This document shows positions 34,768 through 43,852 of a stretch of DNA of 53,198 nucleotides, piece by piece (position 1 is the first letter of the stretch; every line of letters starts with the position of its first letter). The notes below the pieces were generated by a model. It had not been told where the DNA came from and did no database searches. It saw nothing but the letters and a program-made list of their open reading frames with translations. Source of the DNA: JAMOAD01 sp023621955 (lineage in GTDB: Bacteria > Acidobacteriota > Aminicenantia > JAMOAD01); the NCBI GenBank assembly GCA_035403085.1, contig DAONEM010000014.1:1-53198 (forward strand), read 5' to 3'. The position numbers were made by a program, and so were the translations under genes.

Positions 34768-35732
34768 GAAGGATCCCCCTGGCTCTCCTCTTAGCGGGAA
34801 CCCTGCTCCTGCTGGCGGTCACCCCCTTCTTCGGCTCCCTCCCCCTCTCCCCCCTCTCGCTCGGCAGGGACGCTACGGCCCGCTTCCTCTTCTGGAATCT
34901 GCGGGTTCCCCGAACCATCTTGGCCTTTGGGGCAGGGGCCCTTCTCTCCATGATGGGCCTCCTCTTTCAATCCCTCTTCCGCAACCCCCTCACCTCCCCC
35001 TTCACCCTGGGACTCTCCTCGGCGGCCTCCTTCGGCGTCTTCCTCTCCCTCAAGAGCGGCCTCCTGCTCTCCCTCCCCTTCCTCGCCGCCGACTTCAACC
35101 CCTTCTCTTTCCTCTTCGCCCTCCTCCCCCTTCTCCTCATCTACCTCTTCTCTTTCCGCCAGGGAGACCTGGACCTCTCGAACGTCCTCCTTGCCGGAGT
35201 CGCTTTCAACTTCCTCTTTTCCTCACTGGTTCTGGTTCTCCACTTTATAGTCAGCCCGGAGCAGAGCTTCGAGTTCTTCAAATGGATCTTCGGCAGTCTT
35301 GAAACCGGCGGCTACGCTCCGGCCTGCACGGTCTTCGTCCTCGCCCTGCTCACACTCTCCCTCCTGCTCAGGTTCCATCGGGAGCTGGACCTCTTCTCCC
35401 TCTCCGAAGAGATTGCCTTGATCAAGGGCGTTTCCACCTCCAGGCTGAAGAATCTCTTTCTCCTCACCGCATCGGTCGTCACCGCCATCCTGGTCTCCTA
35501 CACCGGACCGATAGGCTTTCTGGACCTAGTGGTCCCCCACATCGCACGCCGAAGCTTCCCTCAGAGACACAAGGTTCTCCTCCCCCTGAGTGCCGTCATG
35601 GGAGGGGCCCTCCTTGTCCTTTCGGATACGCTGAGCCGTTCGGTCGTCGCCCCCGCGGAGATTCCGGTGGGGATTCTCACCACCCTCTTCGGGGTCCCCT
35701 TCCTTGTAGTGGTTCTTCTGAAAAAAAAATAG
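34764..35732 (+). CDS. FecCD/BtuC-family iron-siderophore or cobalamin ABC permease
   Basis: The 322-aa protein is almost entirely hydrophobic, with about 9-10 spans. It has the family segments RVPRTILAFGAGALLSMMGL and LFRNPLTSPFTLGLSSAAS, then YTGPIGFLDLVVPHIARRS and EIPVGILTTLFGVPFLVVV. ATG 34764 overlaps the DUF374 stop; the in-frame region upstream is a shadow inside that gene. No substrate-binding protein or ATPase is adjacent, which is unusual for this family. The final Lys codons are an A-tract abutting a terminator. Confidence 0.93.
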   Translation: MRRIPLALLLAGTLLLLAVTPFFGSLPLSPLSLGRDATARFLFWNLRVPRTILAFGAGALLSMMGLLFQSLFRNPLTSPFTLGLSSAASFGVFLSLKSGLLLSLPFLAADFNPFSFLFALLPLLLIYLFSFRQGDLDLSNVLLAGVAFNFLFSSLVLVLHFIVSPEQSFEFFKWIFGSLETGGYAPACTVFVLALLTLSLLLRFHRELDLFSLSEEIALIKGVSTSRLKNLFLLTASVVTAILVSYTGPIGFLDLVVPHIARRSFPQRHKVLLPLSAVMGGALLVLSDTLSRSVVAPAEIPVGILTTLFGVPFLVVVLLKKK

Positions 35733-35762
35733 GGTCGCCGGGGGAATCTCCCCCGACGACCC
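35732..35762. terminator. Bidirectional Rho-independent terminator
   Basis: GGGTCG (35732-35737) pairs with CGACCC (35757-35762), and inside it CGGGGGA pairs with TCCCCCG with one mismatch between. The loop is ATC. On the minus strand it is followed by TATTTTTTTTTC, a strong T-run, so it ends the aminotransferase operon. On the plus strand a weaker TTCTATTCT follows the permease. Confidence 0.9.
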
Positions 35763-35785
35763 TTCTATTCTCTCTGACTCGTTCT

Positions 35786-37045
35786 TCAGGGTGTAACCGT
35801 AGTGGAGACCTTTCCCTTGCGAAGGTTTTCATCGTAAATCTTGACGACATTCGCCAGGCTCTTGATGCCCTTGTCGATCTGCTCCTTCGTGGGGTAGGAA
35901 AAGTTAAGACGCATGGAGTTTTTGCACTCCCCCTGGGGATGGAAGGCATCGCCGACGACGTAGGCCACGTTGTTCTCGATGGCCATGTGGAAGAGATCCC
36001 TGGTGTTGATTCTCTCGGGGAGAGTCACCCAAAGGAAGAGGCCGCCGTCGGGTTTTGTCCAGGTCAGGCCCTCCATCTTGGGCATCTCACGCTCCAACGC
36101 GGCGAGCATGAAGTCCCTCTGTTCCCTGTAATCGACGACGATTTTCTTGATCTGCTGGTCCAGGTACCCCCTCTTCAGGAATTCGTAGGTGATGGCCTGA
36201 GTAAAGGGAGCCGTACAAAGATCCGTCGCCTGTTTGGCGATGACCAGTTTTTCGATGATCGGCTTGGGAGCGACGACCCAACCCAGACGGAAACCGGGGC
36301 AGAAGATCTTGGAGAATGTGAAGAGAGAGATGGTGCGTCCGTAAGAATCGAGGGCGTAGATCGGCGCGACGCTCTCTCCGGTGTAACGGAGCTGTCTGTA
36401 AGGGGTGTCTTCGAGAATGAGGAAATTGTATTTCTCGGCGAGCTCCACCAAAGCTTTTCTGCGCTCCAGGCTCATGGTGATCCCCGACGGGTTCTGGAAG
36501 TCCGGGATGGTATAGACCATCTTCAAACGACCTCCGTCGCCCCGCTTGTGGATATCCTGGATGGTCTTTTCCAGCTGGTCCATCTTGAGACCATCCTTGT
36601 CAATGGCGACCGGAACGGCCTGGGCTCCGTAGGAGACGATAGCCTGGAGAGCGCCAACATAGCTGGGCTCCTCGACCAGGACGATGTCGTTGGGGTTGAG
36701 AAGGATCTTCGGGACAAGGTCCAGAGACTGCTGCGAAGCGGTCACGACGATGATGTTATCAGCGGTGGCCTTGATCCCACCGTCTTTGGCCATGTGCTCG
36801 ATCACCAGCTTAATGAGACGGCCATCACCCTCGGTAGAACCGTACTGAAGAGCTTTCCGGCCCTCGGTCTCCAGGATGTAATCGGTGACCTCCCGGATCT
36901 CTTGAACCGGAAAGAGCTTCGCCGCAGGAAGCCCCCCGGCGAAAGAGATAACCTCGGGACGGTTGATGATCTTCAGAAGTTCCCGAATCTCAGAACGTTT
37001 CATGCCATGGGCATTGGTAGAAAAAAGACTGTTAAAATCAACCAT
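35786..37045 (-). CDS. PLP-dependent class I/II aminotransferase (LysN/MocR-like clade)
   Basis: The 419-aa fold-type I aminotransferase has the N-terminal VISFAGGLPAAKLFP and the Lys-PLP region FSKIFCPGFRLGW. TIPDFQNPSG and the C-terminal MRLNFSYP place it with 2-aminoadipate/aromatic-type aminotransferases. The amino donor is not resolvable. Start is ATG 37045 behind GGGAGG; it overlaps the stop of the glycosidase gene. It is the last gene before the terminator at 35732-35762. Together with PFOR it might make or consume 2-oxoacids. Confidence 0.92.
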   Translation of the reverse strand: MVDFNSLFSTNAHGMKRSEIRELLKIINRPEVISFAGGLPAAKLFPVQEIREVTDYILETEGRKALQYGSTEGDGRLIKLVIEHMAKDGGIKATADNIIVVTASQQSLDLVPKILLNPNDIVLVEEPSYVGALQAIVSYGAQAVPVAIDKDGLKMDQLEKTIQDIHKRGDGGRLKMVYTIPDFQNPSGITMSLERRKALVELAEKYNFLILEDTPYRQLRYTGESVAPIYALDSYGRTISLFTFSKIFCPGFRLGWVVAPKPIIEKLVIAKQATDLCTAPFTQAITYEFLKRGYLDQQIKKIVVDYREQRDFMLAALEREMPKMEGLTWTKPDGGLFLWVTLPERINTRDLFHMAIENNVAYVVGDAFHPQGECKNSMRLNFSYPTKEQIDKGIKSLANVVKIYDENLRKGKVSTTVTP

Positions 37046-38543
37046 TATTCCCTCCCTTTGCAATGAATTTTTCAAACGAAAGAAGGCGGAGCAGACCCTC
37101 CCCCTCGTTCATGAGGCGGACGATCCTCTCGCCACGGTAGAGGGCCAGCAGAGACCGCCCCCGAATCAAGAGCCCCTTCCAGGACGGGGAGCTCTCCCCA
37201 TCGATCCAGTTCTGAAGGAGTCGGTCCGTCTCCTCGTAGAGCTTCCCATCCAGGCGAAGATCGTTTATAGAGACGCCCTCCCCCTGCAGGGGAACCAAAG
37301 TTTGGGTCCAGAGCGCAAAGCAGCGCCTCATCTGCCGTTTCAGCTCCGGACGCCCCTGGAGTCTGGGAAGGGCGACGGCGCTAAACCTGTAGTAGAGGGA
37401 GATCAGCCCTTTGCCCCGAGCCCCCTGGTTCTCCAAGAAAGAGTTTCGGAAACTCCTGGCCTTGGGAAGAACGACCTCTCCTTCACTATGGAGAGTCCGA
37501 AAGAGGCAGGGTTTCTTGTCGTCATCCTTGTCGTCGTCCTCTCCCGAACCGTCGTCGATGTAGCTGGCCTCGTTCTGGATGAAGTTTTTATAGGTGTAGT
37601 AAGATTTCTTAGGCGATGTGTCGGCGTTCAGTATCCCATAGCCGGAGACGTTGGGCACATCCTGAATCTCGTAGAAAAAGACCTTATCCACGGAGGTGGA
37701 GTTGAGGATCTTCGTCAACAGGTCGAGGTAGTTGGAGGCCTGCGTGTCCTCGGAGACCGAGGTTGTCGACCATCCGGTCTCGGTGAGCCAAAGCTCCTTA
37801 TCGGCGCACCCGTAATCGCTCATCACCTTGGTCACCGCAGGGTAGATGATGTTGTACCCCTTCTCGATCTTGTTCATGATCGCTTCGGCGCCGCTGCTGT
37901 CGTAAGCGTGGATGGAGACGATGTCCAGATAATTTTTCCCTTTCTCCAGGACGGTCTTGAGGAAAGAGTCCCATCGGCGCTCCGGCGAGGTCAAGTAGGA
38001 GATGTCCGGAGCGACGATCTTGGCGGAGGAGTCGTTCCCCCGGATCACCTCGGAGGCGGGGATGAGAACCTTGGTGACATAGTCATCCGCGCTCCCCCTG
38101 AGGAAATCTTCGAGGTTCGGTTCGTTCCAGATACCCCAATAGGAGACTCTACCCTTGTAGCGGGTCACCATCCGGTTAACGAAGTTTCGCCAGTACTGGA
38201 CGTTCGTGGGAAGAACATTCTTTCCCTGATCGCCGTTCGCCCAGGAGGGAGTATCTCCCAGGTTCGCCAAGATGGCCATGTTGTTGGAGACAGCGAAGGC
38301 AACGACCCGGTCGATTTCCTGGTAGTTGTAATACCCTTGGCTCGGCTCGATATCCGCCCAGGAGAAGTCGACCCTCATCCAGCGGATACCGGCCTGCTTG
38401 GCCATGGAGAGGACCGTGTTCGGTTGAACGTGGACGTTGACCCCGTAAAGGTCTGTCCCTCTCAGGGGGAAAAGGAGCGTGAAGAGGAGAAAGAGGGAGA
38501 CTCCCCAGGGAAAGAGAAGGTTCTTTATGGTCTTTTTAGTCAT
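37038..38543 (-). CDS. Secreted clan GH-A glycosidase with degenerate CFI-box C-terminal domain
   Basis: The 501-aa protein has a signal/anchor segment (about 9-27) and a TIM-barrel catalytic domain (about 32-325). The acid/base Glu is in WGIWNEPN (Glu141) and the nucleophile in LWLTETGW (Glu255), a GH39/GH5-like pattern. An Asp-rich linker (330-343) leads to a C-terminal region (345-501) with LPKARSFRNSFLENQ and ISLYYRFS, resembling the CFI-box domain. The usual CFIATAAYG start is degraded to CLFRTLHSE. Substrate is unknown. It overlaps the kinase gene by 8 bases. Confidence 0.78.
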   Translation of the reverse strand: MTKKTIKNLLFPWGVSLFLLFTLLFPLRGTDLYGVNVHVQPNTVLSMAKQAGIRWMRVDFSWADIEPSQGYYNYQEIDRVVAFAVSNNMAILANLGDTPSWANGDQGKNVLPTNVQYWRNFVNRMVTRYKGRVSYWGIWNEPNLEDFLRGSADDYVTKVLIPASEVIRGNDSSAKIVAPDISYLTSPERRWDSFLKTVLEKGKNYLDIVSIHAYDSSGAEAIMNKIEKGYNIIYPAVTKVMSDYGCADKELWLTETGWSTTSVSEDTQASNYLDLLTKILNSTSVDKVFFYEIQDVPNVSGYGILNADTSPKKSYYTYKNFIQNEASYIDDGSGEDDDKDDDKKPCLFRTLHSEGEVVLPKARSFRNSFLENQGARGKGLISLYYRFSAVALPRLQGRPELKRQMRRCFALWTQTLVPLQGEGVSINDLRLDGKLYEETDRLLQNWIDGESSPSWKGLLIRGRSLLALYRGERIVRLMNEGEGLLRLLSFEKFIAKGGNNG

Positions 38544-40902
38544 TGGCGACAGGAGCGGAAAGAAGCTTTTTCAGGTGGACCAGCGCCTCTCCGGCCGACA
38601 AGAACCGCTTCTCCCTCGCCTTCTCAATACACTTGAGGACAAAGGAGCCGAAGCCGATAGGCATATCCTTACGGATCTCTTCCAGGGGGACCGGGATCTC
38701 ATGCAGATGCTTGTGGGCGACATCTTCTCCCCGGAAGGGGGGGAACCCGGCGGTGAGGTGGTAGAGGGTGATCCCGCTGGAGTAGATGTCGGTTCGATGG
38801 TCGATGACATCGCCGGTGATCTGTTCGGGGGACATGTAGGTGGGCGTTCCGGCGACGGACCACTCCTTCACCTTGGTGTCCTTGATCAGGATGGCGAGAC
38901 CGAAGTCCATGATCTTGATCTGCTTGTCCTTGGTCAACATGATGTTCTGAAGCTTGATGTCCCTGTGGATGATCCCCTTCTTATGGGCATATTCCAGGGC
39001 CTTGAAGAGGTAGAGGGAAACGAAGAGAATCTGTTGGGCGGAGAGCCGTTTTCTCTTCTTGAGAAGGGAGAGGAAGTTCTCCCCCTCCACAAACTCCATG
39101 GAGATGAAGTATCCCTTGTCCATCTTCCCCACATCGTAGATGGTGATGATGTTGGGGTGGTTCATTTTCGCCGCCAACCTGGCTTCGGAGTAGAACTTCT
39201 CGACGCTCTTCTCCCCTCCCACCACGGTCTCTTTCAGGATCTTCAAGGCGACGATTCTCTTCAGAACCGTGTCTTCCGCCTTGTAAACGACTCCCATCCC
39301 CCCCTCACCAACCTTCTCGATGAGCCGATAACGCTGTTGGGTGTCGGAGGAGAAGATCTCGATCTCCTTCTTCTTGGCCAAGGCGTCGTAGCTCTGCTCG
39401 AGAAGCTCCTTGGCATCCTTGTAGTTGAAGCTTACGGCCTGGATCTGCTTGTAGAGGATGATGGCCTCCTCGTAGCGGGCGGAGAGCTGGAGGGCCCTGG
39501 CCATCATGTAGAAGTGGCCGATGGTTTCCGTGTTCAGCTTTTGTCCCTCCAGATAGGTTTGGAGGGTGCTCAGTACCAAATCGTACTTCCCGTTGCCGAA
39601 GAAGATCTTGCTGACGAAGAGCAGGGCGGAATGGTAGTTGGCGTCGTCTGGAAGAACGTTCTGGAAGGCTTCCAGAGCGTTCTTGTAGTCGTTCCCATCG
39701 TAGAAGCAGATCCCCGCGTTGTAGGGATCCCCACCCTTAAGGTACTCTTGAGCGGCCTGAAGCATCTTCTTGGTCTCGCGGTAGATCGCCGCGGCCTCGC
39801 TGTGCTTTCCGCTGAGGGAGAAGAGATCGGCGGCCTTCTCGTTCTGACCCACCCGGAGGTAGTTTTCCGCCGCGGCCGCGTAGTTCTCGTTCTTCCTGTA
39901 GGCCTCAGCGGCCTTCTCGTACTCCCTTTCCCACTCGTAGAGTTCCGCGGCCCTGCCGAAATCCCCGGCTTTCAGGTAGTTCTCCGCCGCTTCGGCGTTG
40001 TCCCCCTTCTCGTAGTGGTAGTCCGCCAACATCAGGTAGGCCCGATCCTCCCTGTTGGCCTTCATGTAGACTTGAGAGGCCTCCTTGTACTGGTGGTTGA
40101 GCTCGTAGAGTTCCGCCGCCTTGTCCAACAGGGCGTTCTCTTCGCAGATCTTCGCCGCCTTGTCGTAGATTCCCTCGGTTTCGAGAATCTCCACGGACTT
40201 CTCGACGTTCCCCACTTTGAGGTAGAGCTCGGAGGCCTTGGTGATGAACTTGAGAACCTCCTTGCTCAGGTCTAGAGAGGAGACCCGGGATTCGTTCAAG
40301 TGCCGGAACCAGGCGAGGTAAGCCTCCGCCGCCTGGACCCACATCTGCCTTCCCTCGTAGACCTTCCCCAGGTAGTTGAAATACCCCAGGTTCTGGTAGA
40401 TTCTCACGGCGGATTCGAACTCTCCTGATTCGTTGTAGAGTTCCGCCGCCTCCTCGTACTGCTTGTTCTCTTCAAGGACTCTGGCGGCCTCGCGGATTCC
40501 GCCGATCTCCTTGAAGACCCTTACTGCCTCGTGGGGGTATCCCCCCTTGGCGAAGGACTCCGCCGCCTTCCTCTTCATCTTCATCTGGTTGAAGAGTTTC
40601 CCGAGGCTGTACCACTCACCGCCCATTTCATAGGCGGAAATGGCCTTGGGGAAGAGGCCGGCCTCTTCGAAAAGCTCACCGGCTTCTCTGAAGTGGCCGA
40701 CCTTGAGATGCTTGTTCGCCTTGTTCAGGAGCATGGGCTTCTGGAACAGCTGGCGCATAAAGGTGTTCAGAAACGATTTCTCCAGTGTCTCCGAAACTTT
40801 CACCGAGACCATGAGAGAGCGCACCAACTTGATCAGAAGCAGTACACCGACAACCGCTCCGGCAACTTTCACATACAACAGATAGTCGAAGTTTTCAGGC
40901 AT
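38536..40902 (-). CDS. Membrane-anchored Ser/Thr protein kinase with 13-residue repeats
   Basis: The 788-aa protein has one N-terminal span (about 13-28) followed by basic residues, so the remainder should be cytoplasmic. Residues 74-421 hold 25 units of a 13-residue repeat (consensus AAELYxxxGxxxK), in blocks of 10, 6 and 9. TPR-like helices follow (about 425-510), then a complete PknB-type kinase domain at the C-terminus (525-782): GEGGMG (532-537), Lys554, HRDIKLQN (646-653), DFG (666-668), SPE (691-693). Kinase-last order is the reverse of typical bacterial PknB. It lies 18 bases after porB. Confidence 0.9.
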   Translation of the reverse strand: MPENFDYLLYVKVAGAVVGVLLLIKLVRSLMVSVKVSETLEKSFLNTFMRQLFQKPMLLNKANKHLKVGHFREAGELFEEAGLFPKAISAYEMGGEWYSLGKLFNQMKMKRKAAESFAKGGYPHEAVRVFKEIGGIREAARVLEENKQYEEAAELYNESGEFESAVRIYQNLGYFNYLGKVYEGRQMWVQAAEAYLAWFRHLNESRVSSLDLSKEVLKFITKASELYLKVGNVEKSVEILETEGIYDKAAKICEENALLDKAAELYELNHQYKEASQVYMKANREDRAYLMLADYHYEKGDNAEAAENYLKAGDFGRAAELYEWEREYEKAAEAYRKNENYAAAAENYLRVGQNEKAADLFSLSGKHSEAAAIYRETKKMLQAAQEYLKGGDPYNAGICFYDGNDYKNALEAFQNVLPDDANYHSALLFVSKIFFGNGKYDLVLSTLQTYLEGQKLNTETIGHFYMMARALQLSARYEEAIILYKQIQAVSFNYKDAKELLEQSYDALAKKKEIEIFSSDTQQRYRLIEKVGEGGMGVVYKAEDTVLKRIVALKILKETVVGGEKSVEKFYSEARLAAKMNHPNIITIYDVGKMDKGYFISMEFVEGENFLSLLKKRKRLSAQQILFVSLYLFKALEYAHKKGIIHRDIKLQNIMLTKDKQIKIMDFGLAILIKDTKVKEWSVAGTPTYMSPEQITGDVIDHRTDIYSSGITLYHLTAGFPPFRGEDVAHKHLHEIPVPLEEIRKDMPIGFGSFVLKCIEKAREKRFLSAGEALVHLKKLLSAPVAND

Positions 40903-40920
40903 CCTCTCCCCAAAGAGAGT

Positions 40921-41820
40921 CTATTTGTTTTCGAGTTTTTTCATAAGAAGGTCCCAATTCTCATCGGTACCTTTCTGGATGATGTTGATCTCCTCTTCCG
41001 TGAGATGGCGGAACCGACCCTGAAGTTTCAGGTAATCAAGGACCGGAACCGGGTTGGGAACCTTGACGGTCAGGTTGTATTTGACTCCGTACTCCACCTC
41101 GTAGAGGGGGAAGATTTTGCTCTGGACGGCCAACTTGGCGATCTTGATCGTATCTTCGGGCTTAATCTTCCACCCCGACGGACAGGGGGCAAAGGCGTGA
41201 ATAAACTTGAACCCCTCCATGGAGAGGGCCTTCTGAACCTTTTTCACGAAGTCTTCGGGATAGGCCACCGAGACGTTGGCCACATAAGGGATCTTGTGGG
41301 CGGCCATGATCTCGACCATATCCTTCTTGGGTCTCTTTTCGAAATGCTTCACCGGAGTCGTCGTGGTCCAGGCGCCGTAAGGGGTGGCGCTGCTCCTCTG
41401 AATCCCGGTGTTCATGTAGGCTTCGTTGTCGTAGCAGATGTAAAGGATGTCCTCATCCCTCTCGGCGGCTCCGGAGATGGCTTGGAAACCGATGTCGAAG
41501 GTTCCACCGTCACCGCCCCAAGCGATGACCTTCACCTTTTTCTGGCCGAGCATGTTCAACGCGGCCCTGATACCGGAAGCGGTCGCGCCGGCGGCCTCGA
41601 AGGCCATGTGGAGCAGAGGCAAACCCAAGGAAGAGTAAGGGAAGGGGCCATCGATAACGCTCCAGCAGCAGGCGGGCAGGGTGAACATAGCCTCTCCCTC
41701 GATCGCCTTCGTCGCGTACCTCATCGCCAGGGAAGCGCCGCAACCTTGGCAGGCGAGGTGCCCGGGTTTCATAACCTCGTGTTCGGGAATGGTTGTCTTT
41801 ATAGGTTTCTTTTCCGTCAT
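40921..41820 (-). CDS. porB: Pyruvate:ferredoxin oxidoreductase beta subunit
   Basis: This is the TPP-binding beta subunit of the four-subunit oxidoreductase that decarboxylates pyruvate to acetyl-CoA and reduces ferredoxin. The 299-aa protein has the cluster/TPP segment CQGCGASL, the TPP motif GDGGTFDIGFQA, DNEAYMNTGIQRS, and a later Cys in FAPCPSGW. The start at 41820 overlaps the porA stop (ATGA). An ATG seven codons earlier is possible but lies in porA. Confidence 0.95.
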   Translation of the reverse strand: MTEKKPIKTTIPEHEVMKPGHLACQGCGASLAMRYATKAIEGEAMFTLPACCWSVIDGPFPYSSLGLPLLHMAFEAAGATASGIRAALNMLGQKKVKVIAWGGDGGTFDIGFQAISGAAERDEDILYICYDNEAYMNTGIQRSSATPYGAWTTTTPVKHFEKRPKKDMVEIMAAHKIPYVANVSVAYPEDFVKKVQKALSMEGFKFIHAFAPCPSGWKIKPEDTIKIAKLAVQSKIFPLYEVEYGVKYNLTVKVPNPVPVLDYLKLQGRFRHLTEEEINIIQKGTDENWDLLMKKLENK

Positions 41821-42971
41821 TTCTTCACTCCCATCCAAATAATCTCTTCCGTAGGTCTATCATGTTTCATACCGTAGTCCACGATCTCGTGGAGGTGGGC
41901 AGGGGTTACGTCACGGCCGCCGAGGCCGATGACAAACCCGAAGAGAGGCAGGTTCATGCCCTTGTTGTAGAGGGCTCCCTTGATCTCGTCGTAGAAGATT
42001 CCGCTCTTTCCGTAGGATATGTTCCGGTCGATGACGAAGGCCTTCTTCTTTCCGGCCAAGGCGGCGGCGATCTCTTCCCCTGGGAAGGGGCGGAAGGTCC
42101 GAACACGAAGGATACCGATCTTGACACCCTTCTCCCTCAGCTCGTCCACAACGATCCTCGAGGTTTTGCTAATGGTTCCGGAGGTCACCATCACATATTC
42201 GGAGTCCTCCATCCTGTACTCTTCGAGCAGACCGTACTTACGGCCGAAGATCTTCTCGAACTCGCCACAGGTCTCGGCGATGACCTTCTTGGATTGCTCC
42301 ATGGCCTCGTGGTGGTTGTACTGGAACTCCATGTAGACGTCCGAAGAGGTCAAACCACCGAAGGCTCTGGGGTTCTTCACATCCATCTTCCACTCGGGGT
42401 TGAAGGGGGGCAGGAAGGCGTCCACCTTCTCCTGATCAGGAACTTCGACGGCCTCATAGGTATGGGAGAGAACGAAGGCGTCGAGGTTGACCATGACCGG
42501 AAGATGAACCTTCTCGGCAAGCTTGTAACCGAGGATAATCGTGTCCAGAACCTCCTGGTTATCGGCAACGTAGAACTGAATCCAACCGGTGTCCCTCTGG
42601 GAGAGGGAGTCGTTCTGGTCTGTCCAGATCGTCCATCCCGGGGCGACAGCCCTGTTGACGTTGGCCATCACGATAGGAAGACGTCCGTGAGCGGCCCAGT
42701 GAAGAAGCTCGTGCATCAGCAGAAGCCCCTGGGCGGAGGTCGCCGTAAAGGCCCTGGCCCCCGTCGTGGAAGCTCCGATACACGCGGCCATGGCGGAGTG
42801 TTCAGACTCCACCTTGATGAACTCCGCGTTGAGTTTCCCATCGGCGACGATCTCGGAAAGCATCTCCACAACCTGGGTCTGAGGGGTGATGGGATAGGCC
42901 GCAATCACCTGAACCCGGGAGAGGGTAGCGCCGACGGATATGGCATGGTTCCCCATCAAGAGTTTTCTCAT
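41817..42971 (-). CDS. porA: Pyruvate:ferredoxin oxidoreductase alpha subunit
   Basis: The 384-aa alpha subunit has the N-terminal AYPITPQTQVVEMLSE, ESEHSAMAACIGAS and TSAQGLLLMHELLHWAA characteristic of PorA, and a late FRPFPGEEIAAAL. ATG 42971, overlapping the porD stop and behind GAGGAGG, is preferred to an upstream in-frame start at 42998. Gene order porC-porD-porA-porB is that of Thermotoga and many archaeal PFORs. Confidence 0.95.
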   Translation of the reverse strand: MRKLLMGNHAISVGATLSRVQVIAAYPITPQTQVVEMLSEIVADGKLNAEFIKVESEHSAMAACIGASTTGARAFTATSAQGLLLMHELLHWAAHGRLPIVMANVNRAVAPGWTIWTDQNDSLSQRDTGWIQFYVADNQEVLDTIILGYKLAEKVHLPVMVNLDAFVLSHTYEAVEVPDQEKVDAFLPPFNPEWKMDVKNPRAFGGLTSSDVYMEFQYNHHEAMEQSKKVIAETCGEFEKIFGRKYGLLEEYRMEDSEYVMVTSGTISKTSRIVVDELREKGVKIGILRVRTFRPFPGEEIAAALAGKKKAFVIDRNISYGKSGIFYDEIKGALYNKGMNLPLFGFVIGLGGRDVTPAHLHEIVDYGMKHDRPTEEIIWMGVKK

Positions 42972-43264
42972 TTTCCCTCCTCTTCGAAGGTGATACACTT
43001 CTTAGGACATTCGGAAACGCAGATTCCACAACCTTTGCAGAAGTAGTAGTTGACGTTAACCTTGTTGTCTTCGATGTAGATGGCCGGTTCAGGACAGAAC
43101 TTCCAGCAGGTGCCGCAGTTGATGCACTTATCGTAATCGATGACAGGCCTCATGTTCCGCCAAGACCCGGTGAAGTTATGGGTCATATCGGCCAAGGAAG
43201 CCGGCATGAGAGGGTAGTCAGCCAACTTCTCTAAAACCACTTTTTTTCCAGGTTTGAAGTTCAT
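42968..43264 (-). CDS. porD: Pyruvate:ferredoxin oxidoreductase delta subunit (2[4Fe-4S] ferredoxin)
   Basis: The 98-aa protein contains two CxxCxxCxxxCP clusters: CINCGTCWKFCP and CKGCGICVSECP. It relays electrons from the PFOR core to ferredoxin. ATG 43264 follows the porC stop by overlap (TGATG); a GTG one codon earlier is an alternative. It sits between porC and porA. Confidence 0.95.
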   Translation of the reverse strand: MNFKPGKKVVLEKLADYPLMPASLADMTHNFTGSWRNMRPVIDYDKCINCGTCWKFCPEPAIYIEDNKVNVNYYFCKGCGICVSECPKKCITFEEEGK

Positions 43265-43824
43265 CACTCTCCTCCCTTTAGACTCGTGTAGGCCTTCTTG
43301 GCAGCCTCCACGTTCTCCTCAACCTTCAGAGGAACACCCTCTTCGATGGCCTTGATGATCAGGTCCATGTTGGTGACGTTGAGGGCTTTGACAATGGCTC
43401 CCAGGATGGCCGTGTTGACGATGGGGGATGTCTTGGAACCGAGCCGCTTCTCCAGGGCGATGGCCGTCGCGTCAACGGTCATAACCTTAAAGCTTTTACC
43501 AAACTTTTCCTGCATCTCGGAGGGTTCCTTCTCCGAATTTACCAGCACCTTTCCTCCCTCCTTGAGACCGTCGGTAACGTTGACGGACTGAAGAAGCGTG
43601 GGATCCAAGACCACGATGTGGTCGGGCTGGTAGATCTTGCTTTTCAAGTTGATAGGCTTGTTGTCGATACGGACATAGGCGACAACGGGAGCCCCACGAC
43701 GCTCGACGCCGAACTCAGGGAAGGCCTGGACGTAACCGCCTCCCATAACGATGGCATCGGCGAGGATTTTCGAGGCGACGACAGTTCCCTGCCCGCCTCT
43801 TCCATGAAGACGAATCTCTATCAT
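43264..43824 (-). CDS. porC: Pyruvate:ferredoxin oxidoreductase gamma subunit
   Basis: The 186-aa gamma subunit starts IEIRLHGRGGQGTVVAS, the family N-terminus, with PEFGVERRGAPV and NTAILGA further on. It holds CoA in the four-subunit enzyme. It begins 28 bases after the fumarase alpha stop and is the first por gene. Confidence 0.95.
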   Translation of the reverse strand: MIEIRLHGRGGQGTVVASKILADAIVMGGGYVQAFPEFGVERRGAPVVAYVRIDNKPINLKSKIYQPDHIVVLDPTLLQSVNVTDGLKEGGKVLVNSEKEPSEMQEKFGKSFKVMTVDATAIALEKRLGSKTSPIVNTAILGAIVKALNVTNMDLIIKAIEEGVPLKVEENVEAAKKAYTSLKGGE

Positions 43825-43852
43825 GATGCCTCCTCATAACAAACTTTTCCTC

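Noticed and set aside
36963..38636. 557-aa plus-strand frame over the glycosidase
   Set aside because: The minus strand encodes a signal peptide and catalytic Glu motifs; the plus frame has none.
38479..40275. 598-aa plus-strand frame over the kinase
   Set aside because: Antisense of the kinase; its apparent repeats simply mirror the 13-residue repeats.
40531..41877. 448-aa plus-strand frame over porB
   Set aside because: Antisense of porB and the kinase N-terminus; no motif.
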